In this document: positions 46,404-58,712 of the stretch, piece after piece
Numbering within the stretch: the first letter of the stretch is position 1
Layout of the letters: every line of letters starts with the position of its first letter
Assembly (NCBI RefSeq): GCF_000002235.5
Contig: NW_022145609.1
Span: forward strand, 37,436,130-37,500,129
DNA: 64,000 bases
From: Strongylocentrotus purpuratus
Taxonomy: Eukaryota; Echinodermata; Echinoidea; Camarodonta; Strongylocentrotidae
Direction: 5' to 3'
Notes under the pieces: model-generated
The model's database searches: none
What the model saw: only the letters and a program-made list of their open reading frames with translations
Told to the model about the DNA's origin: nothing
Program-made: the position numbers and the translations under genes

Positions 46404-48635
46404 TTTTTATTACTTTTATTTTTATTTTAAGGGTGAAAAAAGTGTTTTTAAAAGTGTTTAAAATTGTCAAAAATATTTTTTAAATACAAAATTAGTAATG
46501 TAGATCTAAAGTTAAAGCTTCTTTAAAGAGTTAAGAGTCCCTAAATTTGATGGCAAAATTTCTCTTAATTTATATCATGATAACAGACTCTATTGTAGGT
46601 GTTTACTAGGCTTACATGCACAAATTCAATAGGTACTCCAAATCCACTAAACACTTTGAAGGTGAAAAGCGTAACTGTTTATCCTCAAATTTCTGTCACC
46701 ATTTTCAGAACGGTCAACGTATGTTTCTGAATTTATATAATTATGCTGACCAGATTATAAACAGCACTCATAAAGCTTGGCTGTAGAAAAACGAAATAAG
46801 TTAATAGCTCCATGGAATTACACCGCCCTGTTTGGAACATGAAAAGAGATAGAAAGAGAGAGAGAGGGGGGGGTGGAAGAAAGAGGAATACAAAGGAGCG
46901 AAAGATAGAAAGAAAGAGGGAGGGAGAAGAGAGAAAGAGAAACAAAGAAATTGCGAGAAACCGAGAGAGAGAGAGAGAGAGGGTGGGGATATAAAAAGAT
47001 ATTATAGGGTAGGTGTGGGGAATTGGAGACCCTTAATTTTCATTAATTTTCATTGTTTTAGTGTATTTTTGGAGGCGGCCCCGTACCCTAGCCCCCGCTG
47101 CGTACAGTCATGATTCAGTGGCTAAGAAATGGCTTTGTTACTGTGGGGCCCCAGAATTAAAAAAACGTGTCGATCAGCTATATTAGTGCCCTTTTGTGAG
47201 GCATTTATCCTTATTTCTGTCAGTTATGCCTTAATGACGTAGATCCCCTAGTTGATTATCATAGTAACACACACATATCCTTTAGTAGTCACGCAAAATA
47301 AACTCTCGCAAACTGTTATTCAATAAAATCTGAGAAAGTATATGATTATTTAGATCTATTAGGAAAAAAAATCATTGTCAAAATCATTCCATAAATTTGG
47401 GTACAAATCATTATTCCACCATTACAACCAACAGTGTTCATGCACGTATACAATACCGGTACACACTATCAGAAAATTATCCTTCAGTTGAACTTAAGAG
47501 ATAAAGTGGCGTATGTGGTTACACTCTTTGTAAAATGAGATATTGTGGAAACCAATAAACTATCTATCTATCTATAACATAATACCGCGCGCTTCCATTC
47601 CCCGGTTGTGTTATGACTAAGATGGTTAGTCTGTTTTCCCGCTCGTTATTAATTATGAAGTATGTACAATTATATAGGAAAATTAAATAATATCAGTGGG
47701 TTAACAAAATAATTATTACATTATTCCTAAAAAGATCTACAACATGTCTCGTGTGTGTGCCTGTCCCCTTGATATAATTACTGTAATCTTCAATCCTCAA
47801 TCTTCAATAAGCTACATCAATTTCGCTATACATGTCACGTAAGTTGCTAATTAAGATTTATTTGGATTTTGTCGATCCGTATTGATCCCTCTTATTTGAA
47901 TGTGTAGAGCTTTATTCAAGTCGGATGTCTGTTATATACATATTGCTCCGGTTGTCTCATTTTCGCTCGCTGGACGTATATAGCAGACGGCAATCGGCGC
48001 ATTAGACGACACTTGGTAGTTAATTTGTATGTGAGATTGCTTTGCTAAATACAAAATACAAGAACATTTTCCATATCTTTAAACTATCAGTGATATCTGA
48101 TAATATAATGTTTTTGCTTACCTCGGCAAAATGCTTGCCTATACTAAATGGAAAAATTACGGTGGGGAGGGGGGGGCTGAAGAACCGATCAGAACTGATC
48201 TATGATATTTCATGCTCGTTGTTCTTCGTGTGCTTGACCTATAACCTTACAATCGCGTGGCAAATTGCGTCCAAAGTTCGAATTGTTTCACATGTGTTAT
48301 ATAGCCAGTGGCGAGCTAGCGACCTATTTTGACCAAATTACGGTGCGTGAACTTTCAAAAGTCAATGGGACATGAGGCTTCCAATGAAAGAGCTAATGTC
48401 AACGTACTTGGGGTGGATGTGCTTTTCGTTTAAAAAAGAAAATAATTTTTTAACGATTTTTTGGGGTAAATGCTAGTAGGCTAACATGTTAGGCTGCTGG
48501 ACTCTGACGATAGGGGCGCTGTCTAATGAGAATATTCTGAGCCATATGTACATGTACAAAACTGACACTTTAGGGCACATGCTTTAAAACTATCGGAAGG
48601 AAATTTGTAGGTTTAATGAGTAGGAAACTTTTTTG
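46404..48635. other. Non-coding part of duplicated unit (copy B)
   Basis: Colinear with 27,421-28,572 and 30,842-31,887. Holds a GA-rich tract (46,840-46,985) and a short (CTAT)n tract near 47,555-47,575. The position of the copy A LINE is empty near 47,620 but with a small local deletion (GATGGTTAGTCTG). Confidence 0.55.
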
Positions 48636-48844
48636 TCGTAGGACAATTAACCCCTTGTTCAATCGCCCCCGGCCAATTACCAGGGGGGCAACCACTCCGA
48701 GGACAATTACCCCCGGGAAATTATTCCTAGGACAATACCCCTCATACCCCTCTAGGACAAATACCCCTCTAGAACAATCACCCCCTAGCTTTCCGAGGGA
48801 TAGTTTTCGGGGGGGGGTGCTTGCAAGGGGTAATCGTCCTACGG
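48636..48844. repeat. Hairpin repeat built of GGACAATTACCCC units (copy B)
   Basis: CGTAGGACAATTAACCCC at the left and GGGGTAATCGTCCTACG at the right give better-matched ends than copy A. The interior is the same degenerate short tandem. Confidence 0.78.
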
Positions 48845-50130
48845 GTTTTTTCTCAAAATTATAAGCTACACAATTGTTTTAAAGGAGAAAACCACTATCG
48901 CAACCTTTTCCTCTATAATGACATGTACTATACAATGAGAAAGATATAGAGACAACGAGAGGAAGCCGGAGAGAGAGAGAGATGGAAAGATAAAGAGAGA
49001 AGGGGTAGACAGAGAGAGAGAAAGGGGAGATTGGTATATAAACGATAAATATAGGCCTACATCTCAATGGATTCTAGGAATTCATAGTTTCCTCCCTTCA
49101 CTCTCTTCTTCCCTCTCCCCCTCCTCTCTCTCTCTCTCTCTCTCTCCCTTCCCATTACTCTCTCAACTCTCTCTCTCTCTCTCTTTCCCCTTTTACCAAT
49201 ATTTGTTCCACCATATTCGTATTATTATGTATCCATTGAGGGTAGTCATGCTATCAAGCTTTGCTTACTTTGTCAACCCTCCTGTTTGATGGTTTCGATT
49301 AGTTACTTTATTCGACATTATATTCTTTTTAAATGTGTAAAATGTGCAATGTTTTTATTGTTATATATTTGTAAAATGCAAAAGAAAAAGAAAATCAAAC
49401 AGAAATAAATAAATCAAATCAAATCAAATCAAATCATACTATTACTTCATCTTCCTCCCCATCTCTCTTTCTCGGTCTCTCTCTCTGTCTCTCTCTGTCT
49501 CTCTCTCTCTTTCTTCATCTCCCAGTGTAGGTATGTCATGTATGCATAATGCATGTCAGATTCTGTTGGAATGAAGAGTAAAAACAATTCACCCGGTTTG
49601 GGCGTAGGCCTACTTCGTTTTAAAGTTAGGACTCAGTAGAAGTTTATATAAATATATATATATATATATATACATACAAAATTAAAAAGAAACGGAATGA
49701 AGATTATAAGTATGAATCCTTAAGCATGGTCTTTATTTCCATAATTTCAATACATGATTATTTACGTTAATAACTAGTCAGTGATTGAGTGAAAAATAAC
49801 ATTGGCTAAATATCAAAGTATATTCAACAACTCTTTAAGCTTAGTATTAATTCTTTATTACCTTAAAGACAATCTTTGCAACGACTTATATTGAAAAAAA
49901 CAAAGCATGTGGGTAAATAACAGAACCATTGACAATCCTTTTAACGTAATATTTATAAATTGCATATTGCGCATAATCAAAAATTATATTCAGAAGAGTA
50001 TAGCCCTATATGTCCTTAGACACAACTGATATATGTTGGTTTATTTGTATTTCTACGTGGAATAGGTGAAATATCAAATTACATATCATTTTCCAAAACA
50101 TAATCACATCCTTGCAATATAACATAAAGT
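48845..50130. other. Non-coding DNA with microsatellites (copy B)
   Basis: GA tract (48,950-49,030), CT tracts (49,085-49,190 and 49,460-49,520), (TCAAA)n near 49,408-49,436 after a unit ending AAACAGAAATAAATAAATCA (likely a LINE tail), and (TA)n at 49,648-49,671. Several differ from copy A, showing fast turnover. Confidence 0.55.
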
Positions 50131-50139
50131 GAAACAAAT

Positions 50140-51380
50140 TGTCAACAAGTGTTGCATAAATTATTATTCACATTTTGCCATTCATGTACATTTTCTTTTG
50201 AGGCAATAAACCTGTGAATCATCTTGAAATTAAACTGTTTAACTTTATTATTACGAATTTGCTTTAATTTAAATGAAAATACATCCTTCCAAACAAAGCC
50301 ATCACCTAAATATAGAAAGGAACTCCAAAAATAAATGACAATTGGTTCTTTAAACTTCGTAGGTATAAACAAACGATAGTAATCTTTCACTTTCAAAACA
50401 AAAACATTTAATTTATCCCCTATTTCTATTTTATTAAGATTCAAAATATCACATTCATCTTCAAAATCATTGACACCACTGCGGAAATGCTTTCTTTAAT
50501 TTTTATGTTTAAATTCAAATAGGAACTGTTGTACGTTCATCTGTATTAATTAATGAAGAGTCATTCCAAAGACCATTTATAATCAAATAATGAATGTTCA
50601 ATAAACCGGCATCTTGCCATTCTCGATAAGACAATACTTTTTTTCTTAAAGGTAATGTTACTATTTTTCCAAATAATTTCATTTGGAATATTTCTTACTT
50701 TAAACATATCAATGAATCTTAGTTCTGACCAAGTACAAAAAAGGTCTACATACAATTCTGGCAAATTATGTTTAGAGCATAATACATTTATATCTTTTAT
50801 ATTACAAGTGAACTGTAAACAAAATGGCAAACCCCCTATTTTATCTGACCAGTATCTAAACATATTTTTCCAATTACAGATATCCATGACAAATGAGGTG
50901 AAGATATTTTTATAGCAATATAAATCATATTCAATCACCATTTTCGATATAATTTATAATTACATTACGTTAAAAATTGTAATTCTAGGGAATTCCATAA
51001 GAAACAAAAGAATAGTCTATTCAATAGATGTAAAATGTGTTAAGGTACTAGAACATCAGTTGCGGTATGCACAATTTGTTACGCCGCTAACATTTTCAAA
51101 ACAATTAATCTACCATAAAACGTAAGATCTCTAATTTTACACATATTTAATAAATTTCGAATTTTATATATTTTTACGTTCCAGTTTAAATCTTGTAACA
51201 GTTTCCTATTTTCGCCTACATGTACTCCTAAATATTTAACAGGTTGATCCGTATATAATATGTCATTATCATAACAAAATATATCTACAATATTCAGTTT
51301 AACAACTTCTGTCTTATTCCAATTTACTTTCGGACCTGTATAGTCTCCAAAAGCGTTAATTTCATTCATTATTTAGTGTG
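50140..51380 (-). mobile_element. L1/Tx1-like LINE RT fragment (copy B)
   Basis: The minus strand encodes, in order, YTGPKVNWNKTEVVKLN and QPVKYLGVHVGENRKLLQDL, then NLLNMCKIRDLTFYGRLIVL (51,079-51,369); CSKHNLPELYVDLFCTWSEL and NEIIWKNSNITFKKKS (50,561-50,941); and KQFNFKMIHRFIASKENVHE followed by CNTC (50,142-50,444). The order and the GR-I-V-LK and CxxC features fit the palm-to-C-terminus of L1/Tx1-type RT proteins. Interrupted by frameshifts between the three pieces. 5' part missing. Confidence 0.78.
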
Positions 51381-52605
51381 CATATTTTGTCTTATTTCAC
51401 ATGCTAATATTTTCACTACAGTAACTACTAACATCATGTATATAGTTTGATTAAAAAAGTACCATAATTTTGCTATTGAAAGTTCATAAGCACGATATCT
51501 AAATTAATCTAGCTAAAAAATTGAAGTGTATAGTGTAAAATTATCTCAAAGGACCTTTCTTTTCAAGTAAATCACCTTCACACATCAAGTCCTCATCAGC
51601 TCTTTTCGTCCATTACAAACACCCGGGCCCTCCGGTTTCCCTCCCTCCAGAAAAATCTATTATATAGGCTGGGCGCTGCAGTCATACAGGGTTCGTATGG
51701 CTGGCTGCCAAAGATGCCTGACCACGCAAACCATTTATTGATATTTTGCGAAAACAAGTGACAATCAGCAACCCCTTGGGCTATACAAATAAAATTACTG
51801 GGCCCCGTTGCATAACACTTACCTACCATGGTAACAGGCCTCAACAGCCAATCAAAATCTAGGTTTCCATGGTAGTTACCAATTACCATTGATGCCAAAG
51901 TTACCATCAATGGTAAATTTTGTGCAACGGGGCTGATCCCAGCATTTGACTTGCAGTCCATTTATATAGACACTTAAGCTGTATTCAACATTTACTCGGG
52001 TTTACAGTATTTCGTGCAGGGTATGGAAATAAACGCAGTTTTTGGATAACATAAAATCAGGTTTCGTGCGATATTTACAATGCTACATAAAACGTATACT
52101 ACTTTCGCTATAACCAACTCGGATAGAACAACCTTAAGATTATAAATGTTTTGTTATATTAATACAAAAACCTTCAAATCAGAAGATAAAGGATTCAAAT
52201 AATTGAAAGGAACCACCGGTACTTGCTTATCTTACCTCATATCAACCAGACCACCACAACGAAAACCCATTGCATAACAAAATTAGAAAAGCGCTTTATT
52301 CTTGCATATCCATTTTATAACTCTGAACACCAAAATCTACCCCATTCCAAAGACAATTATGATTATCAAGTAATTCACATGTGGATTTAAATGGTCTCCT
52401 AGGGGATACAGAATGTTTGTTTTCGTTGTGCGATGTAAAGTAGCAATCACATTGTCATTGCATTATCCATATTAAACATGAACCCACATGATAACAACAA
52501 TCGTTTACTTGACATGACAACTTTTTACCTTAAAATGTATACCAACTTGATTTGGAACTAAAGAAGGATGCATGCCTACGTGCAACATGATAGATATACG
52601 AATTC
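51381..52605. other. Non-coding DNA 3' of the gene relic (copy B)
   Basis: Colinear with 35,001-36,155 except for the MITE at 51.8-51.9 kb. AT-rich, no gene. Confidence 0.45.
51799..51934. mobile_element. Small MITE, ~136 bp, only in copy B
   Basis: The left end GGGCCCCGTTGCATAA and the right end TTGTGCAACGGGGCT form inverted ends. Inside, CCATGGTAAC/GGTAGTTACC and ACCATTGATG/CATCAATGGT add nested inverted repeats. It is absent at the matching place in copy A (near 35,460). Elements of this look are common in deuterostome genomes. Superfamily not assigned. Confidence 0.7.
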
Positions 52606-52610
52606 AGGAA

Positions 52611-53040
52611 TCACTTCGTCGTTCCGTAGCTCATTTTATGCCATTCGTACTGCGAATTAATCACTTTGGCCTTTCCACATGATGACAGGAGAATACCCGC
52701 GAACTCTTTTGGAAAGGTTTTCTGAAACAATCGGTGCACATGTGCTTGGAATCTATTTACGGAGGTAAGTGATGAGCCACTCGCCCTTTTCGATTGATAT
52801 TGAGCCCCCCGCCCCAACGCTGGCTGTCGGTCCATCCGGACCGACGCCCACACTTACGTTCTGCGAAATGGTGACGGTTTCTTTTCCCAAAGCCTGCTTC
52901 ATAAATGCATACGTGTGCTGTCCCGTCAAGGCCACCAACTCACACATGAGTATTATGTCACATCTTGCACACCTACAGTCGCGTTCTTTGTCGTTTGGGT
53001 ACCATGTCTCCATTCCAGGTATCGAGTTTGCGCCACCCAT
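52611..53040 (-). pseudogene. Broken copy B of the small Cys-containing protein gene
   Basis: Starts MGGANSIPGMETWYPND at 53,040 and stays in frame to SISIEKGEWLITYLRK (95 residues). A stop then follows where copy A continues. The rest (AHVHRLFQKTFPKEFAGILL to MSYGTTK) follows in another frame to 52,611. Two single-base indels relative to copy A explain this. The kept part has all four first Cys (CRCARC and MCE). By eye about 70% of residues agree with copy A, lower than most flanking non-coding DNA. A truncated 95-residue product is possible. Confidence 0.6.
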
Positions 53041-53265
53041 TTTCGTTTCCGCAGGTTACGTGATTAGTTTAATTGTGAAGCACTAGGTAGCGGTTCTCAA
53101 AACTCAGCAGCAATGACTAGACACAGAAATCTGTAAAAGAAAACGTACAAAATATGCTTGTTGATGCATAGAGTCTCCAGGTTTTCATTTTTTTAATGGT
53201 AATTTCAAAATCTGTTACACTTTTTTAATTTTCACGCAATGAAACCACCTCTGCATAGCATTAAT

Positions 53266-53395
53266 CCCAAATGCTTCGGTGAATCAGTTCCTAAAAGCGA
53301 TATTGCTCTTAGGAGTGGTATTGAGCCTGAGAGCAATTTTACCCTAGCTATTTGGGATTATTTTTAGCTGTTAGTGAATCACCCCCTGGTCCCTT
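53266..53395. repeat. Short inverted-repeat segment at the edge of copy B
   Basis: TAATCCCAAATGCTTCGGTG and GCTATTTGGGATTA are inverted, with GGTGAATCA also recurring as GTGAATCACC near 53,375. It lies exactly where alignment with copy A ends (about 53,250-53,260), so it may mark the breakpoint. It could also be a small old MITE. Confidence 0.4.
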
Positions 53396-53429
53396 CCCTA
53401 TGTGAAAACTATGTGGCGCCAAGTGTAAC

Positions 53430-53917
53430 ACATGTGATTCTGTCACGAAATCAATATCTATGTCACCAAATCAATCCCACCATTTGATTTTGTCACAAAA
53501 GTAATCTCACCAGTTGATTTTGTCACGAAAGCAATCTGACAAATTGATGGAAATCACTCCCAAGACTGATTCCGAGCTCAAAATCGTTACGGGGGGTGAT
53601 TTTATCCACAGAATCACAAGCTTGAGTGATTCTGTTCAGGAATCACAACCGCGAGTGATTTTGTCCACGGAATCACAAGCGCGAGTGATTTTATCCACAG
53701 AATCACAAGCGCGAGTGATTCTGACCACGGAATCACAAGCGCGAGTGATTCTGTCCACGGAATCACAAGCGCGAGTGATTCTGTCCGCGGACTTACAACC
53801 GCGAGTGATTCTGTCCACGGAATCACAACCGCGAGTAATTCTGTCCACGGAATCACAAGCGCGAGTGATTCTGTCTACGGAATCACAACCGCGAGTGATT
53901 ATGTCCACGGAATCACA
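53430..53917. repeat. 30-bp minisatellite, about 11 regular units plus decayed ones
   Basis: The unit is GTGATTCTGTCCACGGAATC followed by ACAAGCGCGA, at an exact 30-bp period from about 53,615 to 53,917. Decayed 30-35-bp units (TTTGATTTTGTCACGAAAGC) lie upstream from 53,440. Most variation is CAAGC/CAACC and TTCTG/TTTTG. Three frames are open over the array, including ESQARVILST and SVDRITRACD, because 30 is a multiple of 3. Confidence 0.92.
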
Positions 53918-54256
53918 TGAGCTAACTTGAGAAAGTGGTATGTATCTTTGCCGAAATCGACCATCTGTTACAATACGTAATACAATAGCAACATAGAAGT
54001 TGCTACGTCAGACATGCTGTAGCATCACCAGGAAGACAAAGGCAGTGATGATGTATTGATTATGTATTGAAGCATGAAATTCTATTATGAACGAGTGCTA
54101 AGCTGGGGAATTACATACCATTGTCTATTCTAGAATGTTAGTTTAGTCTGACATGTCTGATATAGCAACTTCTATGTTGCTATTGTTTTTGGTATTAATA
54201 TTGTAACAGGTGGTCAGCTTTGGCAAAGTTACATGCCACTTTCTCAAGTTAGCTCA
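53918..54256. mobile_element. Fold-back element, 339 bp, ~95-bp arms
   Basis: TGAGCTAACTTGAGAAAGTG at the left and CACTTTCTCAAGTTAGCTCA at the right are perfect inverted ends. The arms go on inward with TCTTTGCCGAAA/TTTGGCAAAG and ATAGCAACATAGAAGTTGCT/AGCAACTTCTATGTTGCTAT. It abuts the 30-bp minisatellite directly. No coding sequence. Confidence 0.82.
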
Positions 54257-55138
54257 TTGATGACTGACAGATGATGTCACAAGGGGAATGAGATCTGGAG
54301 GTTTTTGGGGTGGAGCTTAGCAAGTTTGAAGAAAAATATATTTCAAAAAATATTTAAAAATCTCTGAAACAAATCCAGAAGTTTACATATCAAACTATGA
54401 GATGTATGCAGGACTGCGCACCAACAGGAATACACTTGTATTTTGATGTCATGGGTCCTGTAAGACCAGTTAGAGGAGCAGTGAACCCCAAATTATGACA
54501 ATTTGTGTGATATTAGATTGATTATTGAAGAAGTGGACACTGGTGGACATACATCTGGACTTTAAAAAATACATATTATTTACTGTCCTATTACCTTCTA
54601 TTTCTTGGAGATGGAGAGGATAAGTTTTAAAATGAAGTTTAAAATCATTGTGTTACAGCTAAATTTAAACGCTTCTCTTGTAAACTACTTCTAATTTCCT
54701 ATTGAAAACTTCATATACGTCAATTTGCATATGCTACGACTGCGCATGCATTTCCGTCATTTTAAGCGATTCAGTTTCTTTTGCGCAGTCATTTTGTAGA
54801 GTTCCAGGCACAGTTCTGTTTTTTATTTTATTTTATACCTGACTGGCGGCGGTCGTGACGAGATCAAAGCTTGGAAGCATGTTTAGAATGTCATTATGAT
54901 ACTTTTGACAGAGTCAGACGCATGCATGTATTATGGTACCGATCAGTGTCCATTTGTAGGAGGCTCATGTTTAAATCTACAAAGGCGTAACATTTATCGA
55001 GCCACACCTTTGCTACATTTTTGCCACATTTTTTCACCACCATCGTTATACATTTTTTGAGTTTTTTAAAAATAAAGATTATCTTTCAACATATAATTTG
55101 AACAGTAAAGTGTGATGATCAAGCATGCTCATTAGATA
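54257..55138. other. Non-coding stretch
   Basis: AT-rich with no clear repeat partner in the window and no supported gene. A few phrases (ACATATCAAACTATGAGATG, GTGAACCCCAAATTATGACA) look like part of a dispersed element but cannot be placed. Confidence 0.35.
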
Positions 55139-55870
55139 TTGTACATTAAATTTAAAAAAAATATCAGCGCGGTATATCATAACGAACCCGAAGAAAAACA
55201 CTTTGAGAAAAAAGAAAAGAATTATAAAATACTAAAAGGTAACGTAAATATAGTAGGCTACTTATCAAAGAAGGAACATGTCAAATATGTGGTACTGATT
55301 CACAGTGTTATCGCTTTTCAAGTTGCTTTCCAATTTACCTCTTTTTAGCAGTACAATATCGTTAATTTACAAAGATCTTAACGAATCCACAGTAATATGG
55401 TGATCTCTAACTAATCTTTACTTTATTCAATAGTGTGTCAATTACATATGATCTTCCGATATTTAATCTGTTGGTTTGAATTTACAAAACCCTTTTAAAC
55501 AAAATATTACAACAACTACAGGATTTTTATACTATATTGGTGACCTTAATCCTCTATTGCAAAATATTTGCAGATGCTGTCAAAATTAGATTTCGCTTTG
55601 AAATATTATGAATGTGGTTCTACGCGGTGAATCAGTTTGTGCATACATGTACGTAGCGAGAATCAGACCGTTCAGCTTACCTTTGTATTGAATTACTTGA
55701 ACTACAACAAGGTTGTGTTGAACACAGGCGATTACCCTCTTATCATGACAATTACCACAACTCCTGAAGAAATTCACAGTAAATTTGATGGAAATCTCCG
55801 AACTACTCAGAAGAACGATCATGATAGGAAATGGAAGGTCCTAACCGTGCCAATGTTATAATATCTGCTG
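55139..55870. repeat. Decayed third copy of part of the duplicated unit
   Basis: Aligns with copy A 25,620-26,400: TAGCAGTA(T/C)AATATCGTTA, AACGAATCCACAGTAATAT, TTATGAAT(T/G)TGGTTC(C/T)A, ACGCGGTGAATCAGTTT, CTCCGAACT(G/A)CTCAGAAGAA. Gaps and substitutions are far more numerous than between A and B. This points to an older round of duplication. Confidence 0.8.
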
Positions 55871-55989
55871 AGGTGGATATTTAGTTTCACTTTAGAAAGA
55901 CTGTTGCGGAAATTATAGGTTTTTGCCCGCACTCGACCAAGTTTTGGGAAAACCCGAGCATGCGCGTTTTTCATCTTTCAAGGTTATTT

Positions 55990-57532
55990 GTTATGTCGAA
56001 TAATGGAATAACGAAAAATTCATGTGTTTAAGCAATTAACCTTTTTTTCTTTTCATTTTTCTTGTGCCAAAAGACTGTGACTCGCAGTCGTGTAGTGACC
56101 AAGATAAGAGCTGGGGTTTCAGAGTCCTAGCTACCTTCCACCTTCTTCTCATGGGCCTGCGAGCCGGAGGTGAAGGTGTTTTTTTCCAAGGTGCTACACA
56201 GCCCCCCCCCCCCAAGATCGGTGTGATATTTCATTGTTTGTTTGTTTGGTTTTTGTGTTCTTCTTTGTTTTAATTTCACTTTTTGTTTGTTCTGTTTCGC
56301 TTGACCTGAAATTTTCGGACGTCAGTTGTGCTCCTCAGATCATACGGTATACTCTCAGCTCCCCTAGTGACCAACACAAATCATTCCTCCATGCAGGGCT
56401 GCGCCCTTCCCTTTCCTCTGTTACTGGTAAGATAATATTCACTAGGTATTAAATATGAACAATTTAAACCCTTTCTATTTCGCGTGAGAATGTACGTACT
56501 TGTTCCGTGAAGAAAAAAAAAATCGTTTGATTAATTCCTTATTGTTTTCGAAGAAATCATCAGGATGTTTGTGAAGCCAGGATATCGCACGTTTCCGATG
56601 TTCTGTGCCCTTGCTGTGTTAAACATGTAATGTAATAAACATTACGAAAGTTCACCGGAAAAGTTTGGGTGCAAATAAATGGAATCTTTGTTATTGGTAA
56701 GAGACCAGTCTGTAGGTACCGTGACCAAACTCTGGGAACAAAGGTTTGAAAGTGTTTTTGTATTCCCTCATGAATATCGATCAATTTTGACTTGGGCTGC
56801 CCCTTGAAAATGCTGGGCGTTTCCGGTAGGGGTCAACAAAGGTCAAACAGGGGTCAAAATTCAAATATATTCCAATCGTGTCGATATGCATATCAAAGTA
56901 CTTGACTAGTCATGAGGATTTACAAAAAAAATATTGTTTAATGTATCTCTGACCTTCTTTCGCAAGTAATTGTATAATGTTTTATCATGTTTGAGGAAAT
57001 TTAGTATTTATGACAGTTTATCATTTCGTTTTTGAAAATAACAATTTCCCAAATTTAAATAAAATATGTATTTGCTTATTTATGATTCATTGTCAGAATA
57101 ATACTTATTGTACTTCATATTATTATTGTTATCGAAAAACTGTATGTTTACAAGAATGCAGAAGAAAATCAAATCAAATCAAACATAAGGGTGCTAGGGT
57201 CAAAAACGTTGAAAGGTCAACGCACTTTTGACTGTTGGTCAAATTTACCAACACAGTTAACATAGTCAGATTCTAATGATTTTAGTGTTTAATAATATGT
57301 TTTCTGGCATGGCAAATTCAAATATACAACTTTCATTAGTAGGAAAGCTTACCTTGACCATGAAAATTCCAATTGGCTGCCAAAAGGGCTACTGAGAGAC
57401 TTGAATCAGGTTCCTTGGCCAACAATAACAAAGTTATTTCGAAAAACATTGTCCATGATGCTTATCCTGATTTATTGCACAGTTCATCATCCTACTCGGT
57501 GTCATATCCATCAGAATCACTGTTATAATCAC
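55990..57532 (-). repeat. Left arm of a large inverted repeat with a gene-3'-end-like sequence
   Basis: Reverse complement of 59,665-60,560 over many blocks: CACTTTTGACT, GTTAACATAGTCAGATTCTA, TGGCAAATTCAAATAT, AAGCTTACCTTGACCAT and GACTGTGACTCGCAGTCGT. On its minus strand, near 57,490-57,532, it reads an acidic tail (DYNSDSDGYDTE, stop) followed by AATAAA. The right arm has the same arrangement. Confidence 0.72.
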
Positions 57533-57534
57533 CA

Positions 57535-58640
57535 GTGCTTGGTCCTCTGCTATTTTTAATTTATCAATTCGTCAATTTCATTTACATACCACTATTTGCA
57601 GATGATACTAGTTTGATCTTATCCCATACAAATATTGTTACTTTAATGGCAATCGCAAATGATGAAATCAAAAAATTGTTTGCATGGTTTTGCTTCAATA
57701 AGTTGTTGCTAAATATTTAAAAGAAAAACTGTGTTATTTTCAGATCCAGGGTAAACGAATTCCAAACAATGTTGATCTTCTGGAGGTAGGAGGTCATGGA
57801 GTAGCGAGAAGTATAGAGAAGTGAGCATGTTAAATTCCTCGGTGTTATTATAGATGAGTACTTGTCTTGGAAACCCCATTTGGATGCTATAGGCATAAAG
57901 ATTTCGCGAAGTGTTGGTGTCATATGTAGGTTAAGATTAATCCTACCTAAGAATGTTTTTGTTAATTTTATATAACAGTATTGTTCTCCCTTACCTTACG
58001 TATTGCAATGTTGCATGGGGTAACACTTTTAAGACTTATATTGATAAACTTAAAATATTGCAAAAGAAAGTTATTCGGCTTGTTACCAACTCTAAATTCA
58101 GACAGCCTAGTAAGCCATTATTCCTTGAGATGAAATTGTTGCCTTTAAATGAGCTTGTGTCATTCAGTAGTATGATTTTTGTGTTTAAACTTAAGTTTTG
58201 TCCTCAGGCTTGCCTGTTAAAAAACCTATTTTCCTGTAACTCTCAGATACATAACTACAATACACGTCAAAGTAATCTAGTGCATCAACCTCATGTAAGG
58301 ACAAATGTTGCACTGGATTCCTTTCGAATCACATGTATTAAAGCCCCACTGTCCTACTTGTAGCTACTTGCTCCCTCTATATAAAAAACTTCCCCAATCG
58401 GTGCCTGTTGGTCCCCCATGATCCTCCTTTTCTTATGTTATGTTAGCTGAGTTAATGAGATAGCCACCTGTCAGTGAACTCGCTGTATGGTCTAATCCCC
58501 TCTGGCCCAGTAATATTGACGGTCTTTAAAGAGTGGAACCAGTTACCCGCAGACATTAAGGACAGTACCACTCTTACTAGATTCAAACTTTTGTGTAAAT
58601 CATATCTGTTAGATAGATTGAAATAGATTGCCGCTATTAC
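57535..58640 (+). mobile_element. Jockey/CR1/L2-type LINE C-terminal RT fragment
   Basis: Starts inside RT at LGPLLFLIYQFVNF and IYIPLFADDTSLIL (FADD catalytic motif, near 57,597). After a stop and frame changes it goes on with NSIVLPYLTYCNVAWGNTFK, a KLKILQKKVIRLVTNS piece, IHNYNTRQSNLVHQP and EWNQLPADIKDSTTLTRFKL. The AWGN, NTRQ and WNxLP landmarks are the normal C-terminal order for this superfamily. It sits between the arms of the large inverted repeat. A (TG)n tract follows at 58,679-58,712. Confidence 0.85.
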
Positions 58641-58678
58641 AGACTGTACTATATTATAGCAAGGATTAGCCAGTCAGC

Positions 58679-58712
58679 CTGTGTGTGCGTGTGTGTGTGT
58701 GTGTGTGTATGT
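58679..58712. repeat. (TG)n microsatellite
   Basis: About 16 TG units with a few interruptions, downstream of the LINE fragment. Confidence 0.9.

Larger units (their letters stand above)
38440..53260. repeat. Segmental duplication, copy B
   Basis: Colinear with copy A (22,716-36,810). Insertions present only here are the LINE 3' fragment (38,795-39,738), a Helitron-like tandem (about 43,780-46,403) and a MITE (51,799-51,934). The CR1-like LINE, the TA-flanked MITE and the 14-kb block of copy A are absent. Confidence 0.9.

Noticed and set aside
53514-53930. 138-codon frame with ESQARVILST repeats
   Set aside because: It is the translation of the 30-bp minisatellite; minus-strand frames are open equally.
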